Positions 1 to 9,903 of a stretch of DNA of 64,000 bases are shown here, one piece after another. The notes beneath the pieces are model-generated. The model did no database searches, was not told where the DNA came from, and saw only the letters and a list, made by a program, of their open reading frames with translations. The translations under genes were made by a program, and so were the position numbers. This DNA is from Synechococcus sp. PCC 6312 (GTDB lineage: Bacteria; Cyanobacteriota; Cyanobacteriia; Thermosynechococcales; Thermosynechococcaceae): NCBI RefSeq assembly GCF_000316685.1, contig NC_019680.1, positions 1,303,501 through 1,367,500 of the forward strand, given 5' to 3'. Each line of letters opens with the position of its first letter. Position 1 is the stretch's first letter.

Positions 1-63
1 ATTTTGCTAATAACTTTTTATTCACGGTTTTATTCACAGGTAGTTTTGACCGCATCATTACAA

Positions 64-1071
64 TTACAACGAGACATCCAAAATCCACACTTGCCCTTTA
101 TTACTGGTCACAGCTAAGTGCTTGCCATCGGAGGAGAAATTTAAGCTGGTTAATTTGTTGTTTTCTCCAAGGGGCAAACTTTGGATTAAACGACCATCTA
201 CAGTCCAAAGCCGTAAAATACCGTCATCACTAGCAGTGGCAACATGGAACCCTCGAAAATGGAAATCAGTGCCATTGACCCAACCCGAGTTGGCCGCCTT
301 AAATTCCACCACAAAGGAACCATCTAAGCTCCAGAGTTTAGCTGAGCCATCTGTCCCGGATGTAATCACAAAGTTACCGTTTGGACTGAACCGGACATGA
401 TTCATCCGCCCCTGGCCAGTTTGCACCTCTCGTTGAATTTCGCCATTAGGGTTCAAGAAGTACAGCATTCCACTATCGGAGACACTGGCAATCAGTGGAC
501 GGGTGGGAGAATAGGCCAAATTGCGGGCTGTTCCCGGTTTAAGGATCCCCGCCAAGCGAGTACCCTTGGGGTTTGATATGAGGGTTTGCCCATCATCCGA
601 AGCGGTGACAACAACCTTCCCATTTGGACTGAGGAGAGCATCGGCAGTCGCAGCCCGGTGAGGTTCAAATTTTTCCAGCACCTCTCCCTGTAGATTCCAG
701 AGCCAAACTGTGCCATCATAGCCCGTTGTGAGAATGACCTTACCATCTGGAGAAAATCGAGCATTGAACATGGGGGGTTTTTGTCCCGACAACCTCACCA
801 AGGCCTCGCCCTGTAAATTCCACACAGATGCAACCCCATCGGCGGAGGCGGTAACTAGGGTTTGTCCATCGGGACTGAAGTAAATGCGGTTTAAGCCTAC
901 GGAACTGCCCTGGAATTGGATTTTAACGGTTAAGGGACTTTGAGCAACCGCAATCTGCTGGGGCATGGGCGTGATCACCTTAGCTAATCCCGGCCCTGCG
1001 CTGCCAACTCTAGGCAATAATAATGAAAGAATCAAATAGTGTTGCAACTGCCGACTCCAAAATTGACACAA
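64..1071 (-). CDS. Exported WD40 beta-propeller protein
   Basis: The 335-residue product starts with a short basic stretch, a hydrophobic core (LILSLLLP) and an Ala/Gly-rich cleavage region, which reads as a signal peptide. About seven WD40-type repeats follow from residue 55 to the end. Each has an FSPDG or FSPNG turn, a TAS/TSG-DG strand and a final [VL]W[ND/TL] strand, enough for a complete seven-bladed propeller. Such propellers are protein-binding scaffolds, here probably periplasmic or lipid-associated. No enzymatic domain is attached, so the partner is unknown. A second, more divergent exported propeller lies at 3278-4306, but the two genes are not in one operon. Confident on fold, not on role. 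Confidence 0.85.
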   Translation of the reverse strand: MCQFWSRQLQHYLILSLLLPRVGSAGPGLAKVITPMPQQIAVAQSPLTVKIQFQGSSVGLNRIYFSPDGQTLVTASADGVASVWNLQGEALVRLSGQKPPMFNARFSPDGKVILTTGYDGTVWLWNLQGEVLEKFEPHRAATADALLSPNGKVVVTASDDGQTLISNPKGTRLAGILKPGTARNLAYSPTRPLIASVSDSGMLYFLNPNGEIQREVQTGQGRMNHVRFSPNGNFVITSGTDGSAKLWSLDGSFVVEFKAANSGWVNGTDFHFRGFHVATASDDGILRLWTVDGRLIQSLPLGENNKLTSLNFSSDGKHLAVTSNKGQVWILDVSL

Positions 1072-1256
1072 TCAATAACAACGAATGCCAGATCAAACGT
1101 GTAGAGACAATATGATAATCCTAAGTTATTGTTAGCTTACCCCAGGCCTGAGTCCAAAGTTAGCCATCACAGGTTAAGAAGTGTGACTGAGTCTTGCTGG
1201 AGTTCAGATAATCTTCAATGATCAAAACATCTCGCTGGAGACTTTGAGAATCTTCC

Positions 1257-2033
1257 ATGAATACCAGTAATGCCACAGATGCCACCACCAGGTTTTCTAA
1301 TCGAGTTAGTTATTATGTCAAGTATCGTCCTTCTTATCCCGCAGAAATAGTTGAATTTTTGTCCCAACGGCTAAGCTTATCCCCCACCTCAGTTATTGCC
1401 GATATTGGTTCGGGAACAGGGATATTATCAGAGCTTTTTTTAAACAACGGCAATCAGGTTTATGGGGTCGAACCGAATCTAGAAATGCGCCAAGCGGCTG
1501 AGTTGTTATTAGAAAACCATCCAAATTTTATCAGTATCAATGGCTCTGCTGAAATCACAACCTTAGAGAATCATTCTGTTGACTTTATTGTCGCTGGCCA
1601 GGCTTTCCACTGGTTCGATGGGATTAAATCTCGGCAAGAATTTCAGCGCATCTTAAAACCAGGGGCCTGGGTCGTCTTGATTTGGAATGACCGGCAAACG
1701 GAATCGACTCCCTTTTTAAGAGCCTTTGAAGCTTTTCTGCAAGAATTTAGCACCGATTACCAGCAGATTAATCATAAAAACGTTGATGATCGGATACTGA
1801 GTCACTTTTATGGCAGCAGTCACTATCAACAGTACACCTTTCCCAATCAGCAAATTTTTGACTATGAGGGTTTGCTTGGCCGGGTTTTGTCATCGTCTTA
1901 TATTCCAATGTCTGGCGATCTCAATTACGACTCAATGCTGGCAGCTTTGGAACAGTTATTTGCTCGGTATCAAGAACAGAATCAAGTGAGTTTTATTTAC
2001 GACACGAGATTGTTTTATGGACAATTACGCTAA
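1257..2033 (+). CDS. Class I SAM-dependent methyltransferase
   Basis: The 258-residue protein has methyltransferase motif I (ADIGSGTG, near residue 48), an acidic motif II (GVEPN) that would bind the ribose of S-adenosylmethionine, and a motif IV-like stretch (FIVAGQAFHWF) near residue 112. The aromatic AFHWF stretch resembles the UbiE/Methyltransf_11 small-molecule group, such as trans-aconitate methyltransferase-like proteins. The substrate cannot be read from sequence. It is a single gene, with a noncoding gap of about 185 bp upstream and a separately initiated gene downstream. Confidence 0.85.
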   Translation: MNTSNATDATTRFSNRVSYYVKYRPSYPAEIVEFLSQRLSLSPTSVIADIGSGTGILSELFLNNGNQVYGVEPNLEMRQAAELLLENHPNFISINGSAEITTLENHSVDFIVAGQAFHWFDGIKSRQEFQRILKPGAWVVLIWNDRQTESTPFLRAFEAFLQEFSTDYQQINHKNVDDRILSHFYGSSHYQQYTFPNQQIFDYEGLLGRVLSSSYIPMSGDLNYDSMLAALEQLFARYQEQNQVSFIYDTRLFYGQLR

Positions 2034-2110
2034 ATTCTATTTGACAGGATGAAGTCAATCACGGTAGTCTCAAGCCTTGCATAGTCTGAGTTAGAGGAGT
2101 CAAAAAACGG

Positions 2111-3232
2111 GTGGCGAATATCTCTCGGCGTAAATTTCTGACCCTTGCCAGCGCCACCGCATTGACGGCCATGGGGGCATCGCGCCTACATGCAGGGGAA
2201 TCTGGACAAACCCTAGAGCAAGCCTTGGATCAACGGTTACCCTTTCCAGGCCAGTATGGCAAAGACTATAACCAGGCCAAAATTAAAGCCTTTCATCTCC
2301 ATAACCAATCCCTGACGAGTCCACTGCACCAATCCTTACTCGATCTATGGCAGGATGTATTTCAAAAAACTAACGGCGAGTTGCTAGTCACCCCACTGCA
2401 CTATGATGCGTCATTGCCCGCCGGAGATCCCCAGGCCGTGCGCTTGGTCGCGGAGGGACGCTTTGAACTGGTGAGTGTGGCCGGCCCCATTATTGATAAG
2501 CTCTGTCCCCAGGCCATTAGTATCCAAAATTTTCCCTTTCTCTATCAGTCGGCTGAGGATGTCTATCAGATTATTAATCAGCCCCAATTCCCCCCGGCCT
2601 TGAATCAAGCAGTCGCTAACTATAACCTCACCTATCTCCGCTATGGCACCTTTGATAATGGGATGCGGGTGATTACTTCGATTGAGTCCAAGCCAATCCG
2701 AACCATTCAGGATTTAGTGGATTTGAAAATTCGGATTCCCCCCTCCAACGACATGAAAGCAACCATGGAAGCCTTGGGCGCAAAAACAGAGGCTTTTACG
2801 ATGAATCAAGTCTATGGGGCGTTGGCCAAGCAATTAGTCCAGGCCCAGGAAAATCCCTATGCGGTGGCGATGAATTTTGAGTTATACAAAGTCACCAAAT
2901 ATTTGAATCTCACGAATCATGCCTGGTCGGGATACAATATCTTTTTTAATACTAAATTTTGGCGAAGTTTATCTCAATCCACTCGCGATATCGTTACTGA
3001 GTTGATGCCCATTTACCAGGCCAAAAACTTGCAAGCCCAAAGAGATTTCAATAAAAAAGTCTATCAGCAGTTAATCCAAGACAAGGGCATGATTGTAACT
3101 CAACCGGATATGTCCCAGGCCCCGCAAAAGTTAACCCACGTCTATCAGTCAATTTATGGACAACTCAATCCCCTCATCCAACCCTTAGTGAAAGATAAAC
3201 TGTCGGCATTAACTGGCTTACGATTTTCCTAG
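2111..3232 (+). CDS. TRAP-type substrate-binding protein (DctP family), Tat-exported
   Basis: The 373-residue protein begins with a twin-arginine signal (SRRKFL at residues 5-10, then an Ala-rich hydrophobic segment). The mature part has DctP-family features: a WQ/WQDVFQKTNG-like helix, a LKIRIPPS core with the substrate-contacting arginine region, and the ALAKQLVQAQENP segment. The GTG start at 2111 is chosen because GAGGAG at 2094-2099 sits at proper distance and the Tat motif follows at once. DctP proteins capture carboxylates for TRAP permeases. No DctQ/DctM membrane genes lie nearby, so the permease is elsewhere or the protein works alone. Folding before Tat export suggests a cofactor or tight ligand, which is inference. 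Confidence 0.85.
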   Translation: MANISRRKFLTLASATALTAMGASRLHAGESGQTLEQALDQRLPFPGQYGKDYNQAKIKAFHLHNQSLTSPLHQSLLDLWQDVFQKTNGELLVTPLHYDASLPAGDPQAVRLVAEGRFELVSVAGPIIDKLCPQAISIQNFPFLYQSAEDVYQIINQPQFPPALNQAVANYNLTYLRYGTFDNGMRVITSIESKPIRTIQDLVDLKIRIPPSNDMKATMEALGAKTEAFTMNQVYGALAKQLVQAQENPYAVAMNFELYKVTKYLNLTNHAWSGYNIFFNTKFWRSLSQSTRDIVTELMPIYQAKNLQAQRDFNKKVYQQLIQDKGMIVTQPDMSQAPQKLTHVYQSIYGQLNPLIQPLVKDKLSALTGLRFS

Positions 3233-3277
3233 GGTGATGTAACTCTATATTTTGCCTTTTTCGCTTGTTTATCTGCC

Positions 3278-4306
3278 GTGACTTTCCCCACCTTCCCCAT
3301 GCACCAATTCCGATTTCAGCTTTTTTCTCAGGTTTCATTTGCGATTTTGCTCAGTTTGATCGGGTTGCTAGCTGGCTCTCCCTTGGCCTGGGCAGATCTG
3401 TCCCCCAGGGTAACTAAGGTATTGACCATTTCCAACTATGGTATGCCAGTCTCCTTCGATGAGCATCCCCAGGGCGGGCAATATGTGGTGGCGTTTCGGG
3501 ATTGCGAATTAGTCTTTCTTGATGCAACGTTTAAGATTACCCAAGCGGTGGCAATTCCTAACTGTCGGAGTTTGTTTGGGGCAAAATATGGCTACTTCAA
3601 CCAGCAACTGATGGTGGTTTCTCCAGTCTATGTGGGTGAAAGTGTGATCTATGATTTTTCCGCTATTCACCGGATCAAAACCCATAATGCCGCGGTTACA
3701 GGCTCGTTTTTAGTGAACAATGACCTGATCTCCACCTCTGATGATGGCTCCGTCACAATTACGGAAATTCTGAATCTGGCGGAACTAAAAACTGAGCAAC
3801 AGGAACTCTACAAATCCATTGGTGTGGCCCGCAAAATTGCCATTTACCCCGATCTGGGAGGGCCGGTGTCGCGCCTGGCCATTAGCTATGACACGGGTGA
3901 GATTGTTGTTTTTCCAAATAAAGCTAATCTTCGCAGTCCGGCCCTGAAACCCCAAGTCTTTCGCCCGATTAAAAGTCGGATTAATACAATTCGCTTTACC
4001 CCCGATGGCCAGAGTTTAGTGGCTGGGTATTTTACGGGGGAATTACTGAAACTAGATTTGAGTACGGGGCAATCTCAGGTGTTGGGTCGCGCCGAGTTTT
4101 GGTTGAATACGATTGATATGACTCCTGAGGGGCTACTGGTGACGGGGAATAGTCAAGGCATTGTCAAACTATTTTCCATCCCCAATGAACAGGAAATTTT
4201 AGCTCAGCAGATTGGGCAAATTCCTATTGCCTCGGTGGAGTTTATTAATCCCAATACTGTGCTGGTGGTTGATGCTAAGGGCAATCTTTATCAACTGCAA
4301 TTTTAG
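3278..4306 (+). CDS. Exported WD40-like propeller protein
   Basis: This 342-residue protein has a signal peptide (hydrophobic core SFAILLSLIGLLAG, then an AWAD cleavage-like site). Divergent propeller repeats follow, including NDLISTSDDGSVTI, IRFTPDGQSLVAGY and GLLVTGNSQGIVKLFSI. The reading frame opens with GTG at 3278, but ATG at 3299 (residue 8) gives a more usual signal peptide and may be the true start. It begins 45 bp after the TRAP-binding protein stop on the same strand, so co-transcription is likely and a functional pairing possible. Function unknown. Confidence 0.75.
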   Translation: MTFPTFPMHQFRFQLFSQVSFAILLSLIGLLAGSPLAWADLSPRVTKVLTISNYGMPVSFDEHPQGGQYVVAFRDCELVFLDATFKITQAVAIPNCRSLFGAKYGYFNQQLMVVSPVYVGESVIYDFSAIHRIKTHNAAVTGSFLVNNDLISTSDDGSVTITEILNLAELKTEQQELYKSIGVARKIAIYPDLGGPVSRLAISYDTGEIVVFPNKANLRSPALKPQVFRPIKSRINTIRFTPDGQSLVAGYFTGELLKLDLSTGQSQVLGRAEFWLNTIDMTPEGLLVTGNSQGIVKLFSIPNEQEILAQQIGQIPIASVEFINPNTVLVVDAKGNLYQLQF

Positions 4307-4317
4307 GGCAATTCTAG

Positions 4318-4851
4318 TTAGGGTTTGAGGCGAGGCGTAATTTTTTCGAGTCCTTTTAATGCACAGGCCTGGTCAAAGTTACCGCCCGGCCCACCAGAAA
4401 CTCCAATCGCCCCGATCAATTCATCCCCAACTTTAATCGCCACTCCCCCTGTACTAAAGTTAATGCCATAGAGGGGATTGGGCGGCAATGGTACAGTACC
4501 CATCGGTAACGGTGTGGGGGTCATTTTGGCTGTAATTGCTGCCGTTGAATCAACCTTAAAAATCGGCCCGAGGGTAATTACGGTGTAGGCTTTGTCATGG
4601 CTCATCTGAATGGTATGGGGGGTCGCATTAGTACCACGAATGACTGCCTGAACAACACCATCCCGATTAACAACAGTTGCAGTTACGTTATATCCCTCTT
4701 TCTGACAGGTTTGCACCGCAGTCATCCCCGCTTCTACTGCCAAGTCCACAGGTAACTGATAATAACTAGGTAGGGCAAAGGCAGTGGCGGAAAACCCGGC
4801 TAAACAGCCAAGATTGACACAAAGCATCAATAGCAATTTCTGGTAGGGCAT
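4318..4851 (-). CDS. GlcG/HbpS-family (DUF336-type) exported protein
   Basis: From the ATG at 4851 the protein is 177 residues, with a signal peptide (LLLMLCVNLGCLAGFSATAFA). The mature domain fits GlcG/HbpS: a helix (VEAGMTAVQTCQ), a VVNRDGVVQAV strand pair, the HDKAYTVI helix, and the glycine-rich GELIGAIGVSGGPGG end. The frame is open up to 4908, but the upstream part would put 19 polar residues before the signal peptide, so the internal ATG is preferred. HbpS of Streptomyces binds haem; haem or metabolite binding here is inference. It converges on the propeller gene with an 11-bp gap. Confidence 0.8.
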   Translation of the reverse strand: MPYQKLLLMLCVNLGCLAGFSATAFALPSYYQLPVDLAVEAGMTAVQTCQKEGYNVTATVVNRDGVVQAVIRGTNATPHTIQMSHDKAYTVITLGPIFKVDSTAAITAKMTPTPLPMGTVPLPPNPLYGINFSTGGVAIKVGDELIGAIGVSGGPGGNFDQACALKGLEKITPRLKP

Positions 4852-5311
4852 GGTTTCAGTGGCTCTCAAGGTAGCTGGGATATAATTGAATTTGCCTGAG
4901 TTTATCAAAAAACTGGGCCAGGGCCAATTTACCTATGATGAGTCAGGTCAAAACATTCTTGATAGCAAAGAATCTTCATCTCTCTCAGTTACAGTAGGGC
5001 TAAGAATTTAAAAATAAAGCAGAATTTAGACCGAAAATATGACTAATTACTGTCTTGATTTCATCACTTAATTAAGTTTTATTGCCTTACACAAGCCGCT
5101 GTGGACGGGGATGACGACTAAACATGTGATTCCCAAACAATTCCCTGATGGGTCCATCTATGGGTAACGCGATAGTTCAACGTCTGCCAAAGCCCATCGC
5201 CCTTGGGACAGGGGGTTTATATATTTCCACGAAAAATCATTATTAGCGTCCAGGGCCTCAATTGCTGAGGTGAATTGATACAATGCCGGAAATGACTACC
5301 ACAGGCCTGGC
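4852..5311. other. Intergenic region, no gene seen
   Basis: About 460 bp between the divergent starts of the GlcG-type gene and murF. It must hold both promoters. I found no convincing -35/-10 pair, structured RNA or repeat in it. Confidence 0.4.
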
Positions 5312-6676
5312 ATGGGGATGACACCATTTGCAACACCGACCCAATTATTAAACATCCTTTCTCCCCTTGGTGCCACTGCCCAAAATTTTGAGTTCATCGC
5401 TGCTCCAGCCTCTCACCCGACTGTTTCCACGGATACCCGGACATTACAACCAGGGGATATTTTCCTTGCCTTACGAGGAGAAACCTTTGATGGCCACGGC
5501 TTTATTGAGGTTGCCAAACAGCAAGGGGCCAGTTTAGCCATTGTTGACCAGGCCATCGGAGTCCCCATTCCCCAAATTATTGTTCAAGATACCTTGGCGG
5601 CCTATCAAATCTTGGGGCAGTGGTGGCGACAACAGTTTCCAATTCCCGTGATTGCCATTACCGGCTCGGTGGGAAAAACCACAACTAAAGAACTAGTGGC
5701 GGCAGTCTTGGGCTGTTATGGCAAAGTTCTCAAAACAGAGGCCAACTATAACAACGAAATTGGTGTCCCGAAAACCCTGCTGCAATTAACCGCTGACCAT
5801 GACTTTGCGGTGATAGAAATGGGGATGCGCGGGCCGGGTGAAATTGCGCTCTTAAGTCGGATGGCCCAGGCCACGGTTGGAGTAATTACCAATGTCGGCA
5901 CTGCCCATATCGGCCGCTTGGGATCTCGAGAAGCCATTGCCCAGGCCAAATGTGAACTATTAGCTGAACTTCCCTCCACTAGCACAGCCATTCTCAACGG
6001 CGAACAACCCCTATTACTAGCCACTGCCCAGACGGTTTGGCCGGAAAAAACGATCACCTATGGCCTGGAGACTGGGGAGTTACGGGGGAGATTGCTACCC
6101 GACAACCAGATTGAGATCAAGGGGCAAATTTTTCCCTTGCCGCTCCCTGGTCGGCACAATGCTTTGAACTTTCTGGCCGCCATTGCAGTTACCCAGGCCC
6201 TAGGCTTAGACCTCACTCCTTTGCAATCTGGGATCACAGTCCAACTCCCGCCTGGGCGGGCCAAACGCTACACCCTTGAACGTGATATTGTCCTCCTGGA
6301 TGAAACCTACAACGCTGGCCTGGAGTCCATGTTGGCATCCTTACAAATCTTGGCAGAGACTCCTGGGACGAGGCGAATTGCGGTTTTGGGCCCCATGCGA
6401 GAACTCGGGGATTACTCGGTAGCCTTGCATGAAGAAGTGGGGGAACGGGTCAAAAGCTTGGCACTGGATCAGTTATTAATTTTAGATACAGAGGCAGAAG
6501 GTCAGGCCCTCGCCCAAGGAGCTAATCCAACTCCCACTCAGCAATTTAGCCAACATCAAGATTTGATCAATTACCTCAAAACCTTGACCCGGCCTGGAGA
6601 TCGGCTGCTCTTTAAGGCTTCCCATTCGGTGGGCTTGGATCGGGTTGTCAATGCCTTGCGAGAGTCAGGAGATTAA
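5312..6676 (+). CDS. murF: UDP-N-acetylmuramoyl-tripeptide--D-Ala-D-Ala ligase MurF
   Basis: The 454-residue protein catalyses ATP-dependent addition of D-Ala-D-Ala to UDP-MurNAc-tripeptide, the last cytoplasmic step of peptidoglycan precursor synthesis. The N-terminal Mur domain carries STDTRTLQPGDIF. The central ATPase domain has the Mur P-loop ITGSVGKTTTKE near residue 115, the EANYNNEIGVP motif and the IEMGMRGPGEI stretch. The C-terminal domain has LDETYNAG and LGPMRELG. Length is normal for MurF. ATG codons at 5312 and 5318 are both possible starts. The stop overlaps the convergent J-domain gene by 4 bp. Confidence 0.95.
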   Translation: MGMTPFATPTQLLNILSPLGATAQNFEFIAAPASHPTVSTDTRTLQPGDIFLALRGETFDGHGFIEVAKQQGASLAIVDQAIGVPIPQIIVQDTLAAYQILGQWWRQQFPIPVIAITGSVGKTTTKELVAAVLGCYGKVLKTEANYNNEIGVPKTLLQLTADHDFAVIEMGMRGPGEIALLSRMAQATVGVITNVGTAHIGRLGSREAIAQAKCELLAELPSTSTAILNGEQPLLLATAQTVWPEKTITYGLETGELRGRLLPDNQIEIKGQIFPLPLPGRHNALNFLAAIAVTQALGLDLTPLQSGITVQLPPGRAKRYTLERDIVLLDETYNAGLESMLASLQILAETPGTRRIAVLGPMRELGDYSVALHEEVGERVKSLALDQLLILDTEAEGQALAQGANPTPTQQFSQHQDLINYLKTLTRPGDRLLFKASHSVGLDRVVNALRESGD

Positions 6677-7623
6677 CTATGAATCCGACCATCGGGCATA
6701 ATCGCCCCAGCTAGTTTGGCTCCGGTGAGTTTGACTAAAATCCGATCTCCCTGGCCAACTTTTGCCCCCCGTAAATCCGCCCCGCGTAAGTCGGCTCCAC
6801 TAAAATCAGCTCCGATTAAATTAGCATCACGCAAGTTGGCATTGCTGAGGTTGGCATTTAGTAAGTTAGCCCGGAAAAGCGTGGCCTGGGAAAGGTTAGC
6901 CCGGTAAAAACTGACCCGATGTAAAAACGCGTCACTCAAATCCGCTCCCGTTAAATCCGCATAACTTAAATTACGACCTTCAAAATCTTTTTCGCGTAAA
7001 TCCGCTCCCCGTAAGTTTGCACCACTGAGATCTTTGCCGCGGGGATGATTTGTCCCATCGGGTTCTGGGTGGGAAGTGGATTGTTGGGGGGGGTCTGGTG
7101 GTCGCGGGGGAGGCTTGGGAGGAGATTGCGGGGGGCGATGGGTTTGATAACTCCGATAGTCATAGGGATTAGAGGTATAGTCCTGGGCCGGGTTGTGGCG
7201 ATAACCAGCATGGGTTTGACTATGGGCCTGGTTTGGGGTTTGGCGATGACTGTGGCTTTGATGATGGCTGTGAGAACCATTGTGATGGCCATTACTCTGG
7301 TGATTGTGGGTGGAGTGGGGTGACTGATGGGACTGAGTTGAATAGGTAGAGCGCGGATAACCGTTTTGGTGGGAACTTTGGTAAGGCTGAGTTTGGGAAC
7401 GGGTGTGGACTTTGCCATTGCGATGCTGTTGGCGCAAATGATCGCGGGCCTGGTTAATCTGCTTAATTTTTTCGTGGGCTTTTTCTAATAAACGGTCATT
7501 ATCCTTAGGAACCCGATCCGGATGCCAGATAAACACCAAATCTTTGTAGGCCTGGTTAATTTCCTCCAGAGTTGCCCCCGGCTCCAATTCCAACACTCGA
7601 TAGCAGGCCGCCAAATCTAGCAT
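6673..7623 (-). CDS. J-domain plus pentapeptide-repeat fusion protein
   Basis: The 316-residue protein has an N-terminal DnaJ domain (residues 1-70) with the HPD motif, WHPDRVPKD, needed to stimulate Hsp70 ATPase. A long His/Ser/Gln/Asn- and Pro-rich low-complexity linker covers about 75-195. The C-terminus (about 200-300) is a run of pentapeptide repeats, A[DN]LxG/xANL type, forming a right-handed quadrilateral beta-helix. The HPD motif supports recruitment of a DnaK protein. The pentapeptide helix probably provides a docking or targeting surface. The linker produces large false ORFs in other frames. Specific client unknown. Confidence 0.9.
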   Translation of the reverse strand: MLDLAACYRVLELEPGATLEEINQAYKDLVFIWHPDRVPKDNDRLLEKAHEKIKQINQARDHLRQQHRNGKVHTRSQTQPYQSSHQNGYPRSTYSTQSHQSPHSTHNHQSNGHHNGSHSHHQSHSHRQTPNQAHSQTHAGYRHNPAQDYTSNPYDYRSYQTHRPPQSPPKPPPRPPDPPQQSTSHPEPDGTNHPRGKDLSGANLRGADLREKDFEGRNLSYADLTGADLSDAFLHRVSFYRANLSQATLFRANLLNANLSNANLRDANLIGADFSGADLRGADLRGAKVGQGDRILVKLTGAKLAGAIMPDGRIHS

Positions 7624-7885
7624 CCAGTTGCAACCCGTCTCACTTTAGTTAAAAATTACTGGGACATTATCCATAGCTCACATTTTATAGCGTTAGCCAG
7701 TCAGCGCGCCGCTAGGAAACATCACGCAAGGATCTATAAACCGTGATGACCCGGCTTTCCGCATCAAAACTACCAGGCCAAATGCCATAATCTAAGCCCA
7801 CCTACCCACACAGCTTCCCAGAGAATGGGCTAACATTAACTTATGTAAATCAAACTCAGTTTTCACAAAAGGAGGGCCGGGCCCA

Positions 7886-9724
7886 GTGAATAAGCGGTGG
7901 CGCAATGCCGGTTTATATGTTTTGTTAACCATCGTGGTTTTAGCCTTGGCCACGGCCTTCTTTGATCGTCAACCCACGACTAAAGTGACTTGGCGATATA
8001 GCGAACTCATTCAGGAAGTCGAAAATCATCAGGTGGCCAAACTCAACATCAGCCCGGATCGTACCCAGGCCCAGGCCGTGACTCAAGACGGAACGCGCGT
8101 TCTCGTTAACCTGCCGCCGGATCCCCAACTCATTGACATTTTGACGGCCAATAACGTGGATATTTCCGTTATGCCGCAAAACAATGATGGCTTTTGGTTC
8201 CGGGCCCTTAGTAGTTTGCTTGTCCCAGTGGCCTTGCTCGTCCTGCTATTTTTCTTACTCCGGCGAGCCCAAGGGGGTGCAGGTAACCAGGCCATGAGTT
8301 TTGGCAAGTCTAAAGCCCGTGTCCAAATGGAACCGCAAACCCAAATTACCTTCAATGATGTCGCCGGGATTGACCAGGCCAAGTTGGAACTGACTGAAGT
8401 CGTAGATTTTCTTAAAAATGCCGATAAATTCACCGAAATTGGGGCCAAAATTCCCAAGGGTGTTCTACTCGTTGGCCCGCCCGGAACCGGAAAAACCCTC
8501 TTAGCCAAAGCTGTTGCTGGGGAAGCCGGAGTTCCATTTTTCTCTATCTCTGGGTCTGAGTTTGTCGAAATGTTTGTCGGGGTCGGTGCTTCACGGGTAC
8601 GGGATTTATTCGAGCAAGCAAAATCCAATGCCCCCTGTATCATCTTTATTGATGAAATTGATGCAGTCGGTCGGCAACGGGGCGCGGGTTTAGGCGGCGG
8701 TAACGATGAACGGGAACAGACCCTAAACCAACTCCTAACCGAAATGGATGGGTTTGAAGGTAATACCGGAATTATTATTATTGCCGCCACGAACCGCCCT
8801 GATGTTTTAGATGCTGCCCTAATGCGTCCCGGCCGGTTTGATCGGCAAGTTGTCGTGGATCGCCCGGATTACAAAGGCCGTTTGGAAATTCTTAAAGTTC
8901 ATGCCCGTGGCAAAACCCTGGCTAAAGATGTGGACTTGGATAAAATTTCTCGCCGCTCACCTGGATTTACGGGAGCCGATTTGTCCAACCTCCTCAATGA
9001 AGCCGCAATTTTGGCCGCGCGCCGGAATTTGACTGAAATCTCCATGGACGAAATCAACGATGCCATTGATCGGGTCATGGCCGGGCCGGAGAAAAAAGAT
9101 CGGGTCATGAGTGAACGCCGGAAAACCCTAGTGGCCTATCATGAAGCCGGTCATGCTTTAGTCGGAGCGTTGATGCCGGATTACGATCCTGTCCAAAAAG
9201 TCAGCATCATTCCCCGTGGCCGGGCCGGTGGCTTAACTTGGTTTACCCCCAACGAAGAGCAAATGGACTCTGGCTTATACAGTCGGGCCTATTTGCAAAA
9301 TCAAATGGCGGTGGCTTTGGGTGGTCGGATTGCGGAAGAAATTGTCTTTGGTGAAGATGAAGTCACGACTGGTGCTTCCAATGATCTTCAACAAGTTGCC
9401 CGTGTCGCTCGGCAGATGATTACCCGCTTCGGTATGAGTGATCGGTTGGGGCCGGTGGCTTTGGGTCGGCAAAATGGCAATGTCTTCCTAGGGCGGGACA
9501 TCATGGCGGAACGGGACTTTTCTGAAGAGACTGCCGCCACGATTGATGATGAAGTCCGCAACTTGGTGGATCAAGCCTATCGCCGGGCTAAGGATGTGTT
9601 GGTGAGCAATCGCCATGTCCTCGATAAAATCGCCGAGATTCTGATTACCAAAGAAACCATTGATGCTGAGGAACTCCAGGAAATTCTGGATTCCACTGAA
9701 GTCAAAATGGCGGCGATTGCCTAA
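7886..9724 (+). CDS. ftsH: ATP-dependent zinc metalloprotease FtsH
   Basis: This 612-residue membrane protease has two transmembrane helices (about 9-26 and 107-124) flanking a short lumenal/periplasmic domain. An AAA+ domain follows with Walker A GPPGTGKT near 197, Walker B IIFIDEID, and the second region of homology ending RPGRFDRQV. The zinc-binding HEAGH is near 418. In cyanobacteria FtsH complexes degrade damaged photosystem II D1 and other membrane proteins. The GTG start at 7886 is supported by AGGAGG just upstream. The gene is monocistronic and followed by a hairpin terminator. Which of the several cyanobacterial FtsH paralogues this is was not resolved. Confidence 0.97.
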   Translation: MNKRWRNAGLYVLLTIVVLALATAFFDRQPTTKVTWRYSELIQEVENHQVAKLNISPDRTQAQAVTQDGTRVLVNLPPDPQLIDILTANNVDISVMPQNNDGFWFRALSSLLVPVALLVLLFFLLRRAQGGAGNQAMSFGKSKARVQMEPQTQITFNDVAGIDQAKLELTEVVDFLKNADKFTEIGAKIPKGVLLVGPPGTGKTLLAKAVAGEAGVPFFSISGSEFVEMFVGVGASRVRDLFEQAKSNAPCIIFIDEIDAVGRQRGAGLGGGNDEREQTLNQLLTEMDGFEGNTGIIIIAATNRPDVLDAALMRPGRFDRQVVVDRPDYKGRLEILKVHARGKTLAKDVDLDKISRRSPGFTGADLSNLLNEAAILAARRNLTEISMDEINDAIDRVMAGPEKKDRVMSERRKTLVAYHEAGHALVGALMPDYDPVQKVSIIPRGRAGGLTWFTPNEEQMDSGLYSRAYLQNQMAVALGGRIAEEIVFGEDEVTTGASNDLQQVARVARQMITRFGMSDRLGPVALGRQNGNVFLGRDIMAERDFSEETAATIDDEVRNLVDQAYRRAKDVLVSNRHVLDKIAEILITKETIDAEELQEILDSTEVKMAAIA

Positions 9725-9762
9725 TCTAAGCTAGCTCTAGCAACTTTGAATTTATCGAATAG

Positions 9763-9793
9763 ACGGTAGGGTTTTTATACTCTGCCGTTTTTT
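9763..9793 (+). terminator. Rho-independent terminator after ftsH
   Basis: Arms 9763-9771 and 9780-9788 pair over 9 bp with two G-T pairs, loop of 8 nt, followed by a T-run to 9793. It lies about 40 bp after the ftsH stop. Confidence 0.75.
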
Positions 9794-9819
9794 ATCGCCA
9801 ATATTCACTGCTTTTTGGG

Positions 9820-9866
9820 CAGGCATAGCGTAAATCAAAGTTTTGTACAAAAGACTGTAATGCCTG
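9820..9866. promoter_or_regulatory. Nested inverted repeats upstream of the methyltransferase gene
   Basis: CAGGCAT (9820-9826) is mirrored by ATGCCTG (9860-9866), and the perfect palindrome TTTTGTACAAAA sits between at 9841-9852. The position, 40-80 bp before the methyltransferase gene, suits an operator or RNA hairpin controlling it. Function is inferred from position only. Confidence 0.35.
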
Positions 9867-9903
9867 TACCATAAAGACTTGAGCCTATTTTGGGGGTGTT
9901 TTT

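Noticed and set aside
6966-7418. 150-codon minus-strand frame in the J-domain gene
   Set aside because: It is an alternative frame of the same low-complexity linker.
8083-8790. 235-codon open frame on the minus strand inside ftsH
   Set aside because: It lies wholly opposite a certain gene and its translation is Ser/Arg/Pro-rich without domains. Antisense shadow.
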